The position numbers were made by a program, and so were the translations under genes. A stretch of 6,845 bases of DNA from Bacteroidales bacterium. GTDB lineage: Bacteria > Bacteroidota > Bacteroidia > Bacteroidales > Muribaculaceae. This document shows, piece after piece, positions 1 to 6,803 of the stretch. How positions within the stretch are numbered: the stretch's first letter is position 1; every line of letters begins with the position of its first letter. The stretch is taken from the NCBI GenBank assembly GCA_004557195.1, contig SFER01000116.1:1-6845 (forward strand), written 5' to 3'. The notes below the pieces were generated by a model that worked only from the letters and a program-made list of their open reading frames with translations, did no database searches and was not told the origin of the DNA.

Positions 1-88
1 TGGGAGTGACGGTCGGAGTAGTCTCGACGGCGGGAGCTGCGGTTTGAGCTGCGATGTTTTCTGCGGATTTTTTAGTTTTCTTTGCCAT
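1..88 (-). CDS. N-terminal fragment of an unknown leftward gene, Lys-rich then Ala/Pro/Thr-rich
   Basis: Only the first 29 codons lie in the window and the gene runs off the left edge. The start MAKKTKKSAENIAAQ is basic and is followed by a low-complexity Ala/Pro/Thr/Val stretch, typical of a flexible cytoplasmic N-terminal tail. There is no signal peptide. I chose the ATG at 88-86 because the 14 bases ending in it (86-99) are identical to those at the start of the small gene at 1086-1292. This indicates a shared translation-initiation context and probably one element. Tails of this kind occur on DNA-binding, partition-like and other proteins of Bacteroidales mobile elements, but the fragment is too short to assign to a family. 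No function is claimed. Confidence 0.6.
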   Translation of the reverse strand, partial: MAKKTKKSAENIAAQTAAPAVETTPTVTP

Positions 89-210
89 GATTTTGAAGTA
101 TTTGGGGTTTGAGATGTGAGCCGAGGCTCTTAATTTTTACGTTGCAATAATTGGGAGAACTGAGAAAGTGAGGGACAAGCAAAAATTTCAAGTGAATTTT
201 TAAGGCAAAG

Positions 211-227
211 CAGGTAAATACTACCTG
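211..227. promoter_or_regulatory. Perfect 6-bp palindrome, operator-like
   Basis: CAGGTA and TACCTG are perfectly inverted around the 5-base spacer AATAC. The site lies about 120 bases upstream of the leftward gene start at 88 and about 60 bases upstream of the rightward promoter match at 273-305. It could therefore be an operator for either direction, or a small hairpin in the leader of the leftward gene. No regulator is encoded in the window, so the role is only inferred. Confidence 0.3.
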
Positions 228-272
228 TAAGGTGGAGATTTATAAAAAATCATGCAGATAATCCCGGAGGGC

Positions 273-305
273 TTGTTTTGCGATGAACGGTCAGTCCTAC
301 CTTTG
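273..305 (+). promoter_or_regulatory. Bacteroidota-type promoter candidate, rightward
   Basis: TACCTTTG at 298-305 matches the Bacteroidota -7 consensus TAnnTTTG exactly and is followed by C, as is common. An upstream TTG at 273-275 lies 22 bases away and TTTTG at 276-280 lies 17 bases away. These bracket the usual 19-21 base spacing to the -33 TTTG without meeting it. Transcription would start near 312 and run into a stretch with no convincing gene. That makes either a non-coding transcript or a chance match possible. Confidence 0.35.
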
Positions 306-1032
306 CGACAGGAAAAATAAGCCGTGGGTCACGTCCCCAAATACGGAAAAGGCAAACAGAAAACTAACCGCAAGGAACATAGCTAAACCGCCCTGCCGGA
401 GAGACCCGACAAGTCACTCCGCACTCGTCACGGCAGCAGGTTCAGCGGTACGTGTACAAGGACGGGGCAAAGACTGTCGAGATGCAGACGCAGCCAAGAG
501 CACCGTTAAATATTACCTACGCCCGCTACGGAACGACCCCGAACCTCGGAGGGTGCCCCTGTTCGTTGAAGCAACGGCGGTGTCCGTTGCGCTCGGAAGT
601 CCGACCCGATGAACGACAGTGCAACAACCTTATTCGCATCACAACGGCAAATGGCTGTGCCGACAGATGAAGAAGCCCGAAGGCGAGAACCGCTGACTGG
701 CGCGACCGTGATACCTCGCGTGAAATATGGCTGAGAAAATCGCTGTGTATCTTCGACCACAAGCGGAGCGTTCACCCTCCCGAAACAATGTTGGCAACTA
801 TCGACAATGAAAAGGAGCGGTCAGCTCGGATGGCCGACAGGCACCTGCCCGAAGCACAGAGATTGCGGAGGGTCTGACCCGCGACCCGATGTTCGGCAAG
901 TTCTCGGATGCCTCGCGAGAGGACCGACTGGAGGCCGACCTGCCGGAAGTCAACTTGCCGCCCAATCCCGGCTTGGAGACGGTGGCGGAGAGCCGGTAGA
1001 CAACCGATAGCGGAGACAACGGTGACTGATGA

Positions 1033-1064
1033 ACAAAGAGAAAGGCTGCCCCGGCGGACAGCCT
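1033..1064 (-). terminator. Probable rho-independent terminator after the small gene
   Basis: On the - strand AGGCTG and CAGCCT form a 6-bp stem around a 10-base loop, followed directly by TTCTCTTTG. The stem lies 22 bases beyond the stop codon of the small leftward gene at 1086-1292, the expected place for its terminator. The stem is short and the T run is interrupted by C, so termination may be partial. On the + strand the hairpin has no T run. Confidence 0.4.
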
Positions 1065-1085
1065 GCCCTTTGAGGGAGGTGGATT

Positions 1086-1292
1086 TTACCAACCTACGAA
1101 GCAGCCCTGAACCATCGTGTAATCAACTTCATCGTGCAGGGAAGCTGCGATTTCCTGTGCTTCCTCGGCGTCACGGGCTTCAACTTCTTCAGTGTAGCTC
1201 TCGCCGTCGAAGGTGATTACTTCCACCGAATAGTATTTGAGCTTGCGGTTGGAGTTGAGAGAGCTGTCGAATATGTTCATTACGTGGGTCAT
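1086..1292 (-). CDS. Small acidic protein of unknown function (68 residues)
   Basis: The 68-residue product has a short polar N-terminus (1-18). A compact region follows that looks like strand (YYSVEVITFDG, 20-30), strand (ESYTEEVEA, 31-39), acidic helix (DAEEAQEIAASLHDEV, 41-56) and strand (DYTMVQGCFVGW, 57-68). It has no signal peptide or membrane segment and is strongly acidic in the middle. This resembles the small single-domain proteins common in Bacteroidales integrative elements, but I do not recognise the family. The frame stays open upstream to 1406. I prefer the ATG at 1292-1290 because its 14-base start context (1290-1303) is identical to that of the gene at 1-88, and because the extension (MNPCRLTC...) looks like translated leader. 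A probable terminator follows the stop. Confidence 0.65.
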   Translation of the reverse strand: MTHVMNIFDSSLNSNRKLKYYSVEVITFDGESYTEEVEARDAEEAQEIAASLHDEVDYTMVQGCFVGW

Positions 1293-1770
1293 GATTTTGA
1301 AGTTTAAGAGGGTTTTTACTGTGCGCCGGGGCGCGTTTGTTTTACATTGCAGAATATGCGTCTGACCCATCAGTGCCTCCCGGCACGTTAGCCGACAAGG
1401 GTTCACAAGGCAATACTCTTTTTTGTCAGGGAGAAAAAAGGAAGATTGTCGCGGTGAACGTGTCTTGCCCTTTTCGAGCGTAGATAAGGACGCTAACTTC
1501 GCGATGTAAATACAATGCTGCCTCCGGGCGTGTTATCAGGAAAGTTCCTCGCGGAACGCCCCGGCAAAATCGTGGCACCCGTAACCTACAAGGCATAAAG
1601 GCAGTGAACGCCGACCGCTTGCCCGAATACACATCTCCGCCGTGTAATCACGGACGGCAAAAGCGGTACGCCACTCCCGAAGCCCGGTGCCGGGAAGGCA
1701 TAAAAAGGAATCGCCCCACCTTGCAAAGTCGATGGAGCGAATGATTCAGAGTTTCAGTTGGTAAATCCCC
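1293..1770. other. Gene-poor stretch with a series of short hairpins
   Basis: No gene is supported here. The open frame at 1426-1632 on - has no motif and an unconvincing composition. The stretch contains six short inverted repeats: 1323-1327 with 1330-1334, 1373-1377 with 1382-1386 (loop TCCC), an AT-only stem near 1428-1450 (CTTTTTT with AAAAAAG), 1544-1548 with 1553-1557 (loop TCGC), 1640-1644 with 1649-1653 (loop TAAT), and 1683-1687 with 1690-1694. Four of these are perfect 5-bp GC-rich stems with tetraloop-size or smaller loops. The right part could be non-coding RNA or the leader of the small gene at 1086-1292. It could also be decayed coding sequence, since several short + frames read plausibly. 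Confidence 0.4.
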
Positions 1771-1911
1771 TCAAAGGTCGATGATGCACGGTAAAAGTCC
1801 TATCCCCTGCGTAATCGGCTTGCCGTTTTGCTTTGCAAAGAACAGTCGGTCGCCTTGCCGAAGCGACAGTCCATATACGTAGAAAGCCCCTCGGTGGTGT
1901 CCGAAGGGCAT
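1771..1911 (-). CDS. Possible 46-residue ORF or 3' remnant of a gene
   Basis: The frame begins MPFGHHRGAF, continues YVYGLSLRQGDRLFFAKQNG and ends LLPCIIDL. The mix of hydrophobic, basic and glycine residues looks like folded protein. The frame also stays open upstream, but beyond about 1960 it only shadows the end of the peptidase gene. If real, it is therefore either a short gene starting at 1911 or the 3' end of a longer gene cut off where the neighbouring operon begins. All three - frames are open over roughly 1770-1940, which weakens the case. I do not recognise a family. Confidence 0.25.
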   Translation of the reverse strand: MPFGHHRGAFYVYGLSLRQGDRLFFAKQNGKPITQGIGLLPCIIDL

Positions 1912-1960
1912 ATGAGCGATACTTTGTAGAGCAAAGCGACAAGTCGATGAGAAACCGGGA

Positions 1961-3076
1961 TTATTTAAGAAAAATGGCATCAATTTTGTCCGAATTGCTA
2001 TTGGCATAATCTTGGAAAAATTTGATGATTTGTTGGTAATAGGATTCCATCGTCGGAAATCTATCACGATTCATTGTATAGCACTGTAAACATTTTACCA
2101 GATCTGGTGTCCAATAAAAGCCGACCGACATTTCATCAACAACGCTCTGTTGGATATTGTCTTGTGAAACTCCGTTATCCATCAGATAAATAATGACGGC
2201 GGCACGGACTATTGATTCATTGACAAGATTCTGCCATGTGGAATATGCATTCTTGCGCATTACCTTTCGGGAATATTTCAGCATGGCATTTCCAGCCGGG
2301 CCCATTTTCGAAGCGAAAGCCGGATTATCGGCAAGAGGATTCACAAAGGAGTGATTGAACTCATGCACCAGTGTGCTGAGATACATGTCCGGCTCGGATG
2401 AATAATAAGGTTCTCCGTTATCGTCCAAAGCATAACCGATGATTGCATATACGTCACGTGGTTTACCCGGTAATTGGCGAGACGGACCATAATTGCCGCC
2501 TCCGTTTGCAAATCCCAATATGACTTCGAAGTTGTCAGTCGGGGGCACGCCATAAAACTGTTCATACCAGTTCTGATTGAACTTGGAAATAACATTGGTG
2601 TCGAAAAGCGAGCAAATCCTCTCATAGAAAGGTTTATGGTTCTCAAAAAAGTCGGCAAAATTGCTCTTGTTATAGAAGTCAGAGATTGTGGCTGTTGCTC
2701 TATTCAAATCGACACCAGACCATCGTCTTTCAGGAGGAACAGAATCGTTGACGAGAACAAATCCATTACCCGATTTTTCGAGGTTAACGGCAAAAGCCAT
2801 AGGTGAATCAAAGCCTACTCCATTGCTACGGTGTAGGCTATCCATCATTTCTACAGCCGGATGATTTTTAAAGTCAGCAAAGAATGAGTCTATGTCTGCT
2901 ATGTAATCACCACCGATATTCATATTATATTCCTGAAATCCGGCAAGGTGGCAGATTATGCTCATCAGCTCAACACGTTCATCGTATTGCGCTTTAATCT
3001 TGTCGCCATTGCCGCTTTGCCCATAAGCAAACAATATTAGAAAGCTTGCAAATACCAATATAGTTATTCTTTTCAT
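1961..3076 (-). CDS. DUF4932-like secreted zincin metallopeptidase
   Basis: The 371-residue product has an N-terminal signal peptide (basic MKR, hydrophobic 4-18, probable cleavage near AYG-QS at 19-20) and no lipobox cysteine, so it should be soluble in the periplasm or exported further. The key motif is HEFNHSFVNP at 238-247, an HExxH zinc site (H238, E239, H242). NES at 286-288 offers E287 as a third zinc ligand in gluzincin style. HEFxHSFVNP is how I remember the DUF4932 family of Bacteroidota, so that is my family call. A peptidase activity is inferred from the motif and the substrate is unknown. The frame is open upstream to 3322, but that part lies inside the receptor gene. The ATG at 3076 is chosen because it precedes the signal peptide and overlaps the receptor stop as ATGA. 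It is the last gene of the operon, and no strong terminator is visible after the stop. Confidence 0.82.
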   Translation of the reverse strand: MKRITILVFASFLILFAYGQSGNGDKIKAQYDERVELMSIICHLAGFQEYNMNIGGDYIADIDSFFADFKNHPAVEMMDSLHRSNGVGFDSPMAFAVNLEKSGNGFVLVNDSVPPERRWSGVDLNRATATISDFYNKSNFADFFENHKPFYERICSLFDTNVISKFNQNWYEQFYGVPPTDNFEVILGFANGGGNYGPSRQLPGKPRDVYAIIGYALDDNGEPYYSSEPDMYLSTLVHEFNHSFVNPLADNPAFASKMGPAGNAMLKYSRKVMRKNAYSTWQNLVNESIVRAAVIIYLMDNGVSQDNIQQSVVDEMSVGFYWTPDLVKCLQCYTMNRDRFPTMESYYQQIIKFFQDYANSNSDKIDAIFLK

Positions 3077-5655
3077 TTTCTTAATGTTATTGATAACAGC
3101 AACTGGCGTCCCCGGAGAGAACGTTGGCTCTCGAAGGAGGACAGTTGGGAGTAGGTTGTGTAATTGTATTGCTTTTTGTTGAGGATGTTTGTAAGCGATG
3201 CCGACAGCTCTATACGCTTCGACGGTTTGAAAATGAGTTTTGTGTCGAGCATGACGATGTTCTTGTATGTGCCCTCGGTCAGTTCGTTGCGGTAATGCTC
3301 GCCGCTTACCTGCCACTCCCATTTTGTATGGGGCATGAAGTTGAGGCTAAGTTCATTAGTCATAGCAGACAGCCACGGAGCGGCAGCGCCGTTCATCTTC
3401 AGGCGGCTGTCGGAGTAGTCTATCCGATAGTCGAAGCTGAACCATCGGCAGGGAGAGCCGTTGATTTTGCCGCCGACGCTCCAGCCGTCGCTGACCGACT
3501 GCACGGACTGCTGCTGCGAGAACAGCCGGGATTCGTTGCGGTTGTACGAGCCGTTGATGTTGCAGCTTCCGCGCATGAAGTCGAGTGTCTTGCCGATACT
3601 GCCCAATGCCATCAGTGATTTGCTGTCGTTCTTGGCATCGGAGTAACTGTAAACGGCATAGTCGCCGTATAGCTGCTGCGACAGCGTGTAGGGCAACCTG
3701 CTCCACGAGTGCAACACCAGACCGTTGGCAAACAGGCCGTGGCGGGTGTGCTTGTATTGGAAACTTGCCGATACGTTTTGCGATGTGGAGTTGTAGAAGT
3801 TGTCAACGCCCGATTTCAAGGTGCGGTAGTTAGTCATTATCAGTCCCGGATGAATGAGATTGAGATTCATCGGAGAACGACCGATGCCGCCGCGTATTGT
3901 GCCGGAAAAGCGGTTGTTGGGTTTCCAGTTGAAACTCAACGACGGCGAGAAATACACCTCGTCACGGTTGGCTATCGCCTTATCAAATGAATAATGCGCA
4001 TAGCTTAAAGGCAGATTCAGCGAGAGGTTGACACGGCGCACCCAGTATTCCAGTTTCGGAGTTGCATAGACCGTGAACGAATTTGTGTGTATCGTGTTTT
4101 CGGTCAGACCGGGAATTGCCTGTGGCAGTTCGGGCAGTTCAGAGTTCATTGACCGCCAGTAGCCTTTTATGCCACCTTCAAGGCTTATGGTAATGCCTTT
4201 GAGAGAGAAGGCGTAAGCAGCGCTTTCGTGGGTCAGGAAAGCATGGTCGCCGATGTGTTGGCTATATGGGTTGCCGTTGACATCGAGGCCGAGTGTCTGC
4301 GGCAGCGACTCCCATTCATTGTGGCTTTCAAAAGTAACAAGATGCTTGCCTTTGAACCGTTGTATCATCTTGAATCGGTTGCTGATGTAATAATCGGGCA
4401 GGTCGGCGGTCTGCGTGTTCGGTATCGAGCCGGTGGTGCGCAGGGTTATATCGTTCCAGTCGATGTTGGTCTGCAAGGTGTTGTTGATGAATGCGGTCTT
4501 TTGGTTCAGCTCGTAGATGAACTTTCCGCTGAGCGAGTGGTTATGCTCCGTGCCGTCGCGGTTCTCAGTGATCATGCGGTTGCCCTCGTCGAGAAAATAG
4601 GTTGTTATGTTAGAGGCGTCGGCGGTTACACGATTGAAAGAGTAGTCGATGTTCGCCTTGAACTCGCCGCGTCCGAGTTTCCACAGACTGTTTGTTGAAA
4701 CAAGGAAAGAACGGTTGAACAGGGTGCGTTTGCTGTCGAGCGACGGCACTCCGGGCAGTCCTATGCTGATATATCGGCTCAACCCTGTGCCGCGTCTGTC
4801 GGCGAAGAAGTCGGTATTTGATGCCGAGAGGTCTTCGCCTGTATTGTTGGTGCGGAAGGTGGTGATGTTCTGAAATCCGGGCATTGCCGCCATAGCGAAC
4901 AGTTCGCCGTCCCAAACCGCGCCCTCGGGTTGCCACGACCATCCGCCTCCGGCATCGCCGTGAAAGCTCCATGTGGCTTTCGCCTTGTTTTTGAGTTTGA
5001 GGTTGATTGCCGCCTTGTCGGAGAACGAGATACCCGACAGTACCTGCATAGGCTGATGGTTCTCCATGACCTCGACGGCTCCGACATCATCGTGACTTAT
5101 GCCGTTGGTGGCAATTCCGTATTTGCCTCCGAGAAGGTCGGAACCTTCGATATAGAACTTGTTTATATCCTCGCCCTGATACTGGATTTTTCCACTCTGC
5201 GAAACATCAATACCAGGCATACGTTTCAGCACATCGCCGATGGACCGGTCTTGTGACTGCGCGAAACTACCGACATTGTATGTGATGGTGTCGCCCTGTT
5301 CCCGGATACGGTCAGCCTTTACCGTAACTTCTTTGAGCAGGGTTGCCCCGGCTTCCATATAGACAGTAAGCGGAAACGAAACGCTGTCAAGCGGTAACGA
5401 CTGTTTGGCGAAGCTCATCATCGTAACTTCCAGTCGGCAACCGCTGACCGACGGCAACTGCATGGTAAATCCTCCGTCGGCCTTTGTGGAGGCAAACTTC
5501 TTGATTTTGCCGTCAGCACCCTTGATGATGACCGAAGCCCCGACAAGCGGCTCATTCGCCTCGCGGTCAATCACCGTGCCGCGCACATCGACCTGCGCCA
5601 CGACAGAAAGCGAAGCGACAATCAGACAAATATAATATATGAGTAACCGTTTCAT
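3073..5655 (-). CDS. TonB-dependent outer-membrane receptor with N-terminal carboxypeptidase-regulatory-like domain
   Basis: The 860-residue product imports or binds an unknown ligand at the outer membrane, powered through TonB. Domains in order are: signal peptide (1-20, SVVA-Q); a carboxypeptidase-regulatory-like beta-sandwich (about 22-105, GTVIDREANEPLVGASV) typical of Bacteroidota receptors; a TonB-box-like EVTV at 109-112; a plug (about 118-225, with SIGDVLKRMPGIDV and KFYIEGSDLLGG); and a long beta-barrel to the C-terminus with alternating aromatic/polar strands. The last strand ends LLLSITLRK, without the usual terminal aromatic residue. Length is normal for the family. No SusD-type lipoprotein follows, which separates it from classical polysaccharide-utilisation SusC/D pairs. 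Such receptors are often found beside GLPGLI genes. It overlaps both neighbours by ATGA, and no clear Shine-Dalgarno sequence precedes the start, so translational coupling is likely. Confidence 0.92.
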   Translation of the reverse strand: MKRLLIYYICLIVASLSVVAQVDVRGTVIDREANEPLVGASVIIKGADGKIKKFASTKADGGFTMQLPSVSGCRLEVTMMSFAKQSLPLDSVSFPLTVYMEAGATLLKEVTVKADRIREQGDTITYNVGSFAQSQDRSIGDVLKRMPGIDVSQSGKIQYQGEDINKFYIEGSDLLGGKYGIATNGISHDDVGAVEVMENHQPMQVLSGISFSDKAAINLKLKNKAKATWSFHGDAGGGWSWQPEGAVWDGELFAMAAMPGFQNITTFRTNNTGEDLSASNTDFFADRRGTGLSRYISIGLPGVPSLDSKRTLFNRSFLVSTNSLWKLGRGEFKANIDYSFNRVTADASNITTYFLDEGNRMITENRDGTEHNHSLSGKFIYELNQKTAFINNTLQTNIDWNDITLRTTGSIPNTQTADLPDYYISNRFKMIQRFKGKHLVTFESHNEWESLPQTLGLDVNGNPYSQHIGDHAFLTHESAAYAFSLKGITISLEGGIKGYWRSMNSELPELPQAIPGLTENTIHTNSFTVYATPKLEYWVRRVNLSLNLPLSYAHYSFDKAIANRDEVYFSPSLSFNWKPNNRFSGTIRGGIGRSPMNLNLIHPGLIMTNYRTLKSGVDNFYNSTSQNVSASFQYKHTRHGLFANGLVLHSWSRLPYTLSQQLYGDYAVYSYSDAKNDSKSLMALGSIGKTLDFMRGSCNINGSYNRNESRLFSQQQSVQSVSDGWSVGGKINGSPCRWFSFDYRIDYSDSRLKMNGAAAPWLSAMTNELSLNFMPHTKWEWQVSGEHYRNELTEGTYKNIVMLDTKLIFKPSKRIELSASLTNILNKKQYNYTTYSQLSSFESQRSLRGRQLLLSITLRK

Positions 5656-6500
5656 TTGTGATAGTCGGTTTCAAGAAGGTCAAATCCAGGCTTGCCGGTT
5701 TCGTAATCTATTTTTTCTTGTGAAACTCTGGGTGCGTCCGTTCCGAAATGCAGGTCGCGCATACCCTGGAAATTGTCGTATCGGTATCTGCACAGTTGCA
5801 AAAACTCCTTGCGAGTTGTCTTTTCATAATCTATCGGCTCATAGATTTTCGGAATATCCATGTTTACCGATTCTATTCCGGTGATAGTGAAGTGGTGCTG
5901 ACCTGTCGAATCAACCGCTTCCATAATCAGCCCCGGCAGACCGAGCAGTTTCCATGGCCCGGCGTTAATCGGTATGTCGGGAGTAAACCAGACTTTCCAT
6001 TGACGGCCATGATAGTTGGCGGTCGCCAACAGACAGTCATATCCGAGAACAGTTTTCACCGAATCTTCGGTGATACTCCAGTCTCGTTCTTCTATATCCT
6101 CGGTATACTTTCTATATTCATGATAGACCATATCCCACACCTTGAACTTTCCTTTTCCCTTTACAATATATGTAGTTACAGGTTGTCCGACGCCGGATGA
6201 TTCAAGTATTGCCTCAACCTCATCACGAGGTTTACCCATAACCTGCCCCATGACAATCATACTTGTCTGATTGTACCATTGGTTTCCCTTATCGGTGCAT
6301 CTCATGGAGTCAACCCATTGGGTATGCTCATTATAGAATTTCGAGCAGTCAGTTCCCGCAAGCAGGATATAGTCGTGATGCTTCTCTATTCCGCGAGGGT
6401 CGAAGAAATGATAGTCATAACTCGCCTTTATCTGCGCCTTCTGCGCAAACAAAGGCATAAATCCGATAACGGCAATTATTAGTGAAATGTATCTTGTCAT
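5652..6500 (-). CDS. GLPGLI family protein
   Basis: The 282-residue exported protein belongs to the Bacteroidota GLPGLI family. The family motif is present exactly at 187-192, inside the conserved context VWFTPDIPINAGPWKLLGLP (170-189). A signal peptide covers about 1-19 (MTRYISLIIAVIGFMPLFA, cut before QKA), with no lipobox cysteine, so a periplasmic location is expected. The rest is beta-rich with many aromatic and charged residues and no catalytic motif I can see. The biochemical role of the family is not established. Members commonly sit beside TonB-dependent receptors, as here. It is the first gene of the operon, and its TGA stop overlaps the receptor ATG as ATGA. A purine tract (GGAGGAG) lies about 14 bases before the start. 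Confidence 0.93.
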   Translation of the reverse strand: MTRYISLIIAVIGFMPLFAQKAQIKASYDYHFFDPRGIEKHHDYILLAGTDCSKFYNEHTQWVDSMRCTDKGNQWYNQTSMIVMGQVMGKPRDEVEAILESSGVGQPVTTYIVKGKGKFKVWDMVYHEYRKYTEDIEERDWSITEDSVKTVLGYDCLLATANYHGRQWKVWFTPDIPINAGPWKLLGLPGLIMEAVDSTGQHHFTITGIESVNMDIPKIYEPIDYEKTTRKEFLQLCRYRYDNFQGMRDLHFGTDAPRVSQEKIDYETGKPGFDLLETDYHK

Positions 6501-6514
6501 AAACTTATTTTGTT

Positions 6515-6534
6515 CTCCTCCAGCTCATTTGGAG
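6515..6534 (-). promoter_or_regulatory. Purine-rich ribosome-binding tract partly inside a small hairpin
   Basis: GGAGGAG (6521-6515 on the - strand) lies 14 bases before the GLPGLI start, further than a typical Shine-Dalgarno. Five bases of this area, TGGAG (6522-6518), can pair with CTCCA (6534-6530) across a 7-base loop, which would hide part of the tract. Bacteroidota rely weakly on Shine-Dalgarno pairing, so a regulatory role is only a possibility. Confidence 0.3.
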
Positions 6535-6553
6535 ATTTTGTTAATAAAGAAAA

Positions 6554-6653
6554 CGTGAGCCAACTATGCCACGTCTAACTTGATGGTCGTAGGAAACCTT
6601 TGATGCAGATGTAACAATAGTAGCTCACGCTATTAGCGTGAGAACCACTATGC
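6554..6653 (-). promoter_or_regulatory. Candidate leader attenuator with two mutually exclusive hairpins
   Basis: In the leftward transcript, three related segments occur in order: S1 GCATAGTGGTTCTCACG (6653-6637), S2 CGTGAGCTACTATTGTTAC (6629-6611) and S3 GCATAGTTGGCTCACG (6569-6554). S2 can pair with S1 as a perfect 8-bp stem (6642-6635 with 6631-6624) with a 3-base loop, extended by ATAGT/ACTAT. It can instead pair with S3 as CGTGAGC/GCTCACG plus ACTAT/ATAGT. The S2-S3 stem is followed at once by TTTTCTTTATT, as in an intrinsic terminator, although its loop is about 45 bases. This is the arrangement expected of an antiterminator/terminator switch ahead of the operon. No known riboswitch class is recognised. 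Confidence 0.35.
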
Positions 6654-6709
6654 TATCTCTTGCATCGTTTTGAAAATTTCCTACGTTTTCAAGTTACAAG
6701 ATATGCATA
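6565..6709. repeat. 145-bp imperfect inverted repeat
   Basis: Matched arms nest around a centre near 6633-6637: TATGC (6565-6569) with GCATA (6705-6709), TAACTTGA (6576-6583) with TCAAGTTA (6689-6696), CGTAGGAAA (6588-6596) with TTTCCTACG (6677-6685), GATGCA (6602-6607) with TGCATC (6661-6666), and CTCACGCT (6624-6631) with AGCGTGAG (6635-6642). This could be a small non-autonomous mobile repeat (MITE-like), a REP-like element or one long RNA hairpin. No flanking target-site duplication is evident. Confidence 0.55.
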
Positions 6710-6803
6710 ACGCTTCTTATTTTTCCAAAATGTCGTGGATCGGTCGTAACCTTTCCGACTGCCAAGATACAAAATTTTTATGAAACGCCTTATACCGAGA
6801 GGG

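Larger units (their letters stand above)
89..1032. other. 0.9-kb gene-poor, relatively GC-rich stretch
   Basis: I see no convincing gene here. Open frames exist on both strands (for example 283-612 on + and 772-1092 on -), but they overlap, none has a recognisable motif, and the apparent coding signal jumps between frames. Short + frames with plausible starts include 609-734 (41 codons) and 727-810 (27 codons, overlapping the previous stop). The left 200 bases are AT-rich and contain a weak hairpin (181-187 pairing with 195-201) and a 6-bp palindrome (211-227). A Bacteroidota-type promoter match points rightward at about 273-305. The stretch could be a decayed gene, a non-coding RNA locus or a transfer/regulatory region. 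The sequence alone does not decide. Confidence 0.5.

Noticed and set aside
283..612. 109-codon + frame as a real gene
   Set aside because: No motif and strongly Arg/Pro-rich. Its start overlaps the promoter match, and competing frames over the same bases look equally plausible. Kept only as part of the gene-poor region.
1086..1406. Longer 106-residue version of the small acidic protein
   Set aside because: The extra 38 residues look like translated leader, and the internal ATG at 1292 has a start context identical to that of the gene at 88.
1300..1750. Group II intron suggested by GTGCG at 1321
   Set aside because: No domain V-like hairpin, no reverse transcriptase and no plausible 3' end.
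1961..3322. 453-residue version of the peptidase starting inside the receptor gene
   Set aside because: The first 82 residues shadow the receptor in another frame. The ATG at 3076 precedes a classical signal peptide and makes the ATGA overlap.
3124..3618. 164-codon + frame opposite the receptor gene
   Set aside because: It lies wholly antisense to the receptor C-terminal barrel, has no motif, and is explained as a shadow of the codon bias of the real gene.
4228..4698. 156-codon + frame opposite the receptor gene
   Set aside because: Antisense to the barrel, Val/Leu/Arg-rich shadow composition and no recognisable domain.
6565..6709. Integron attC site suggested by the large palindrome
   Set aside because: The outer arms do not fit the GTTRRRY/RYYYAAC core sites and no integrase is present.
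6762..6769. Second leftward promoter, TATCTTGG on the - strand
   Set aside because: It is imperfect against TAnnTTTG and has no TTTG-like element at the 19-21 base spacing.
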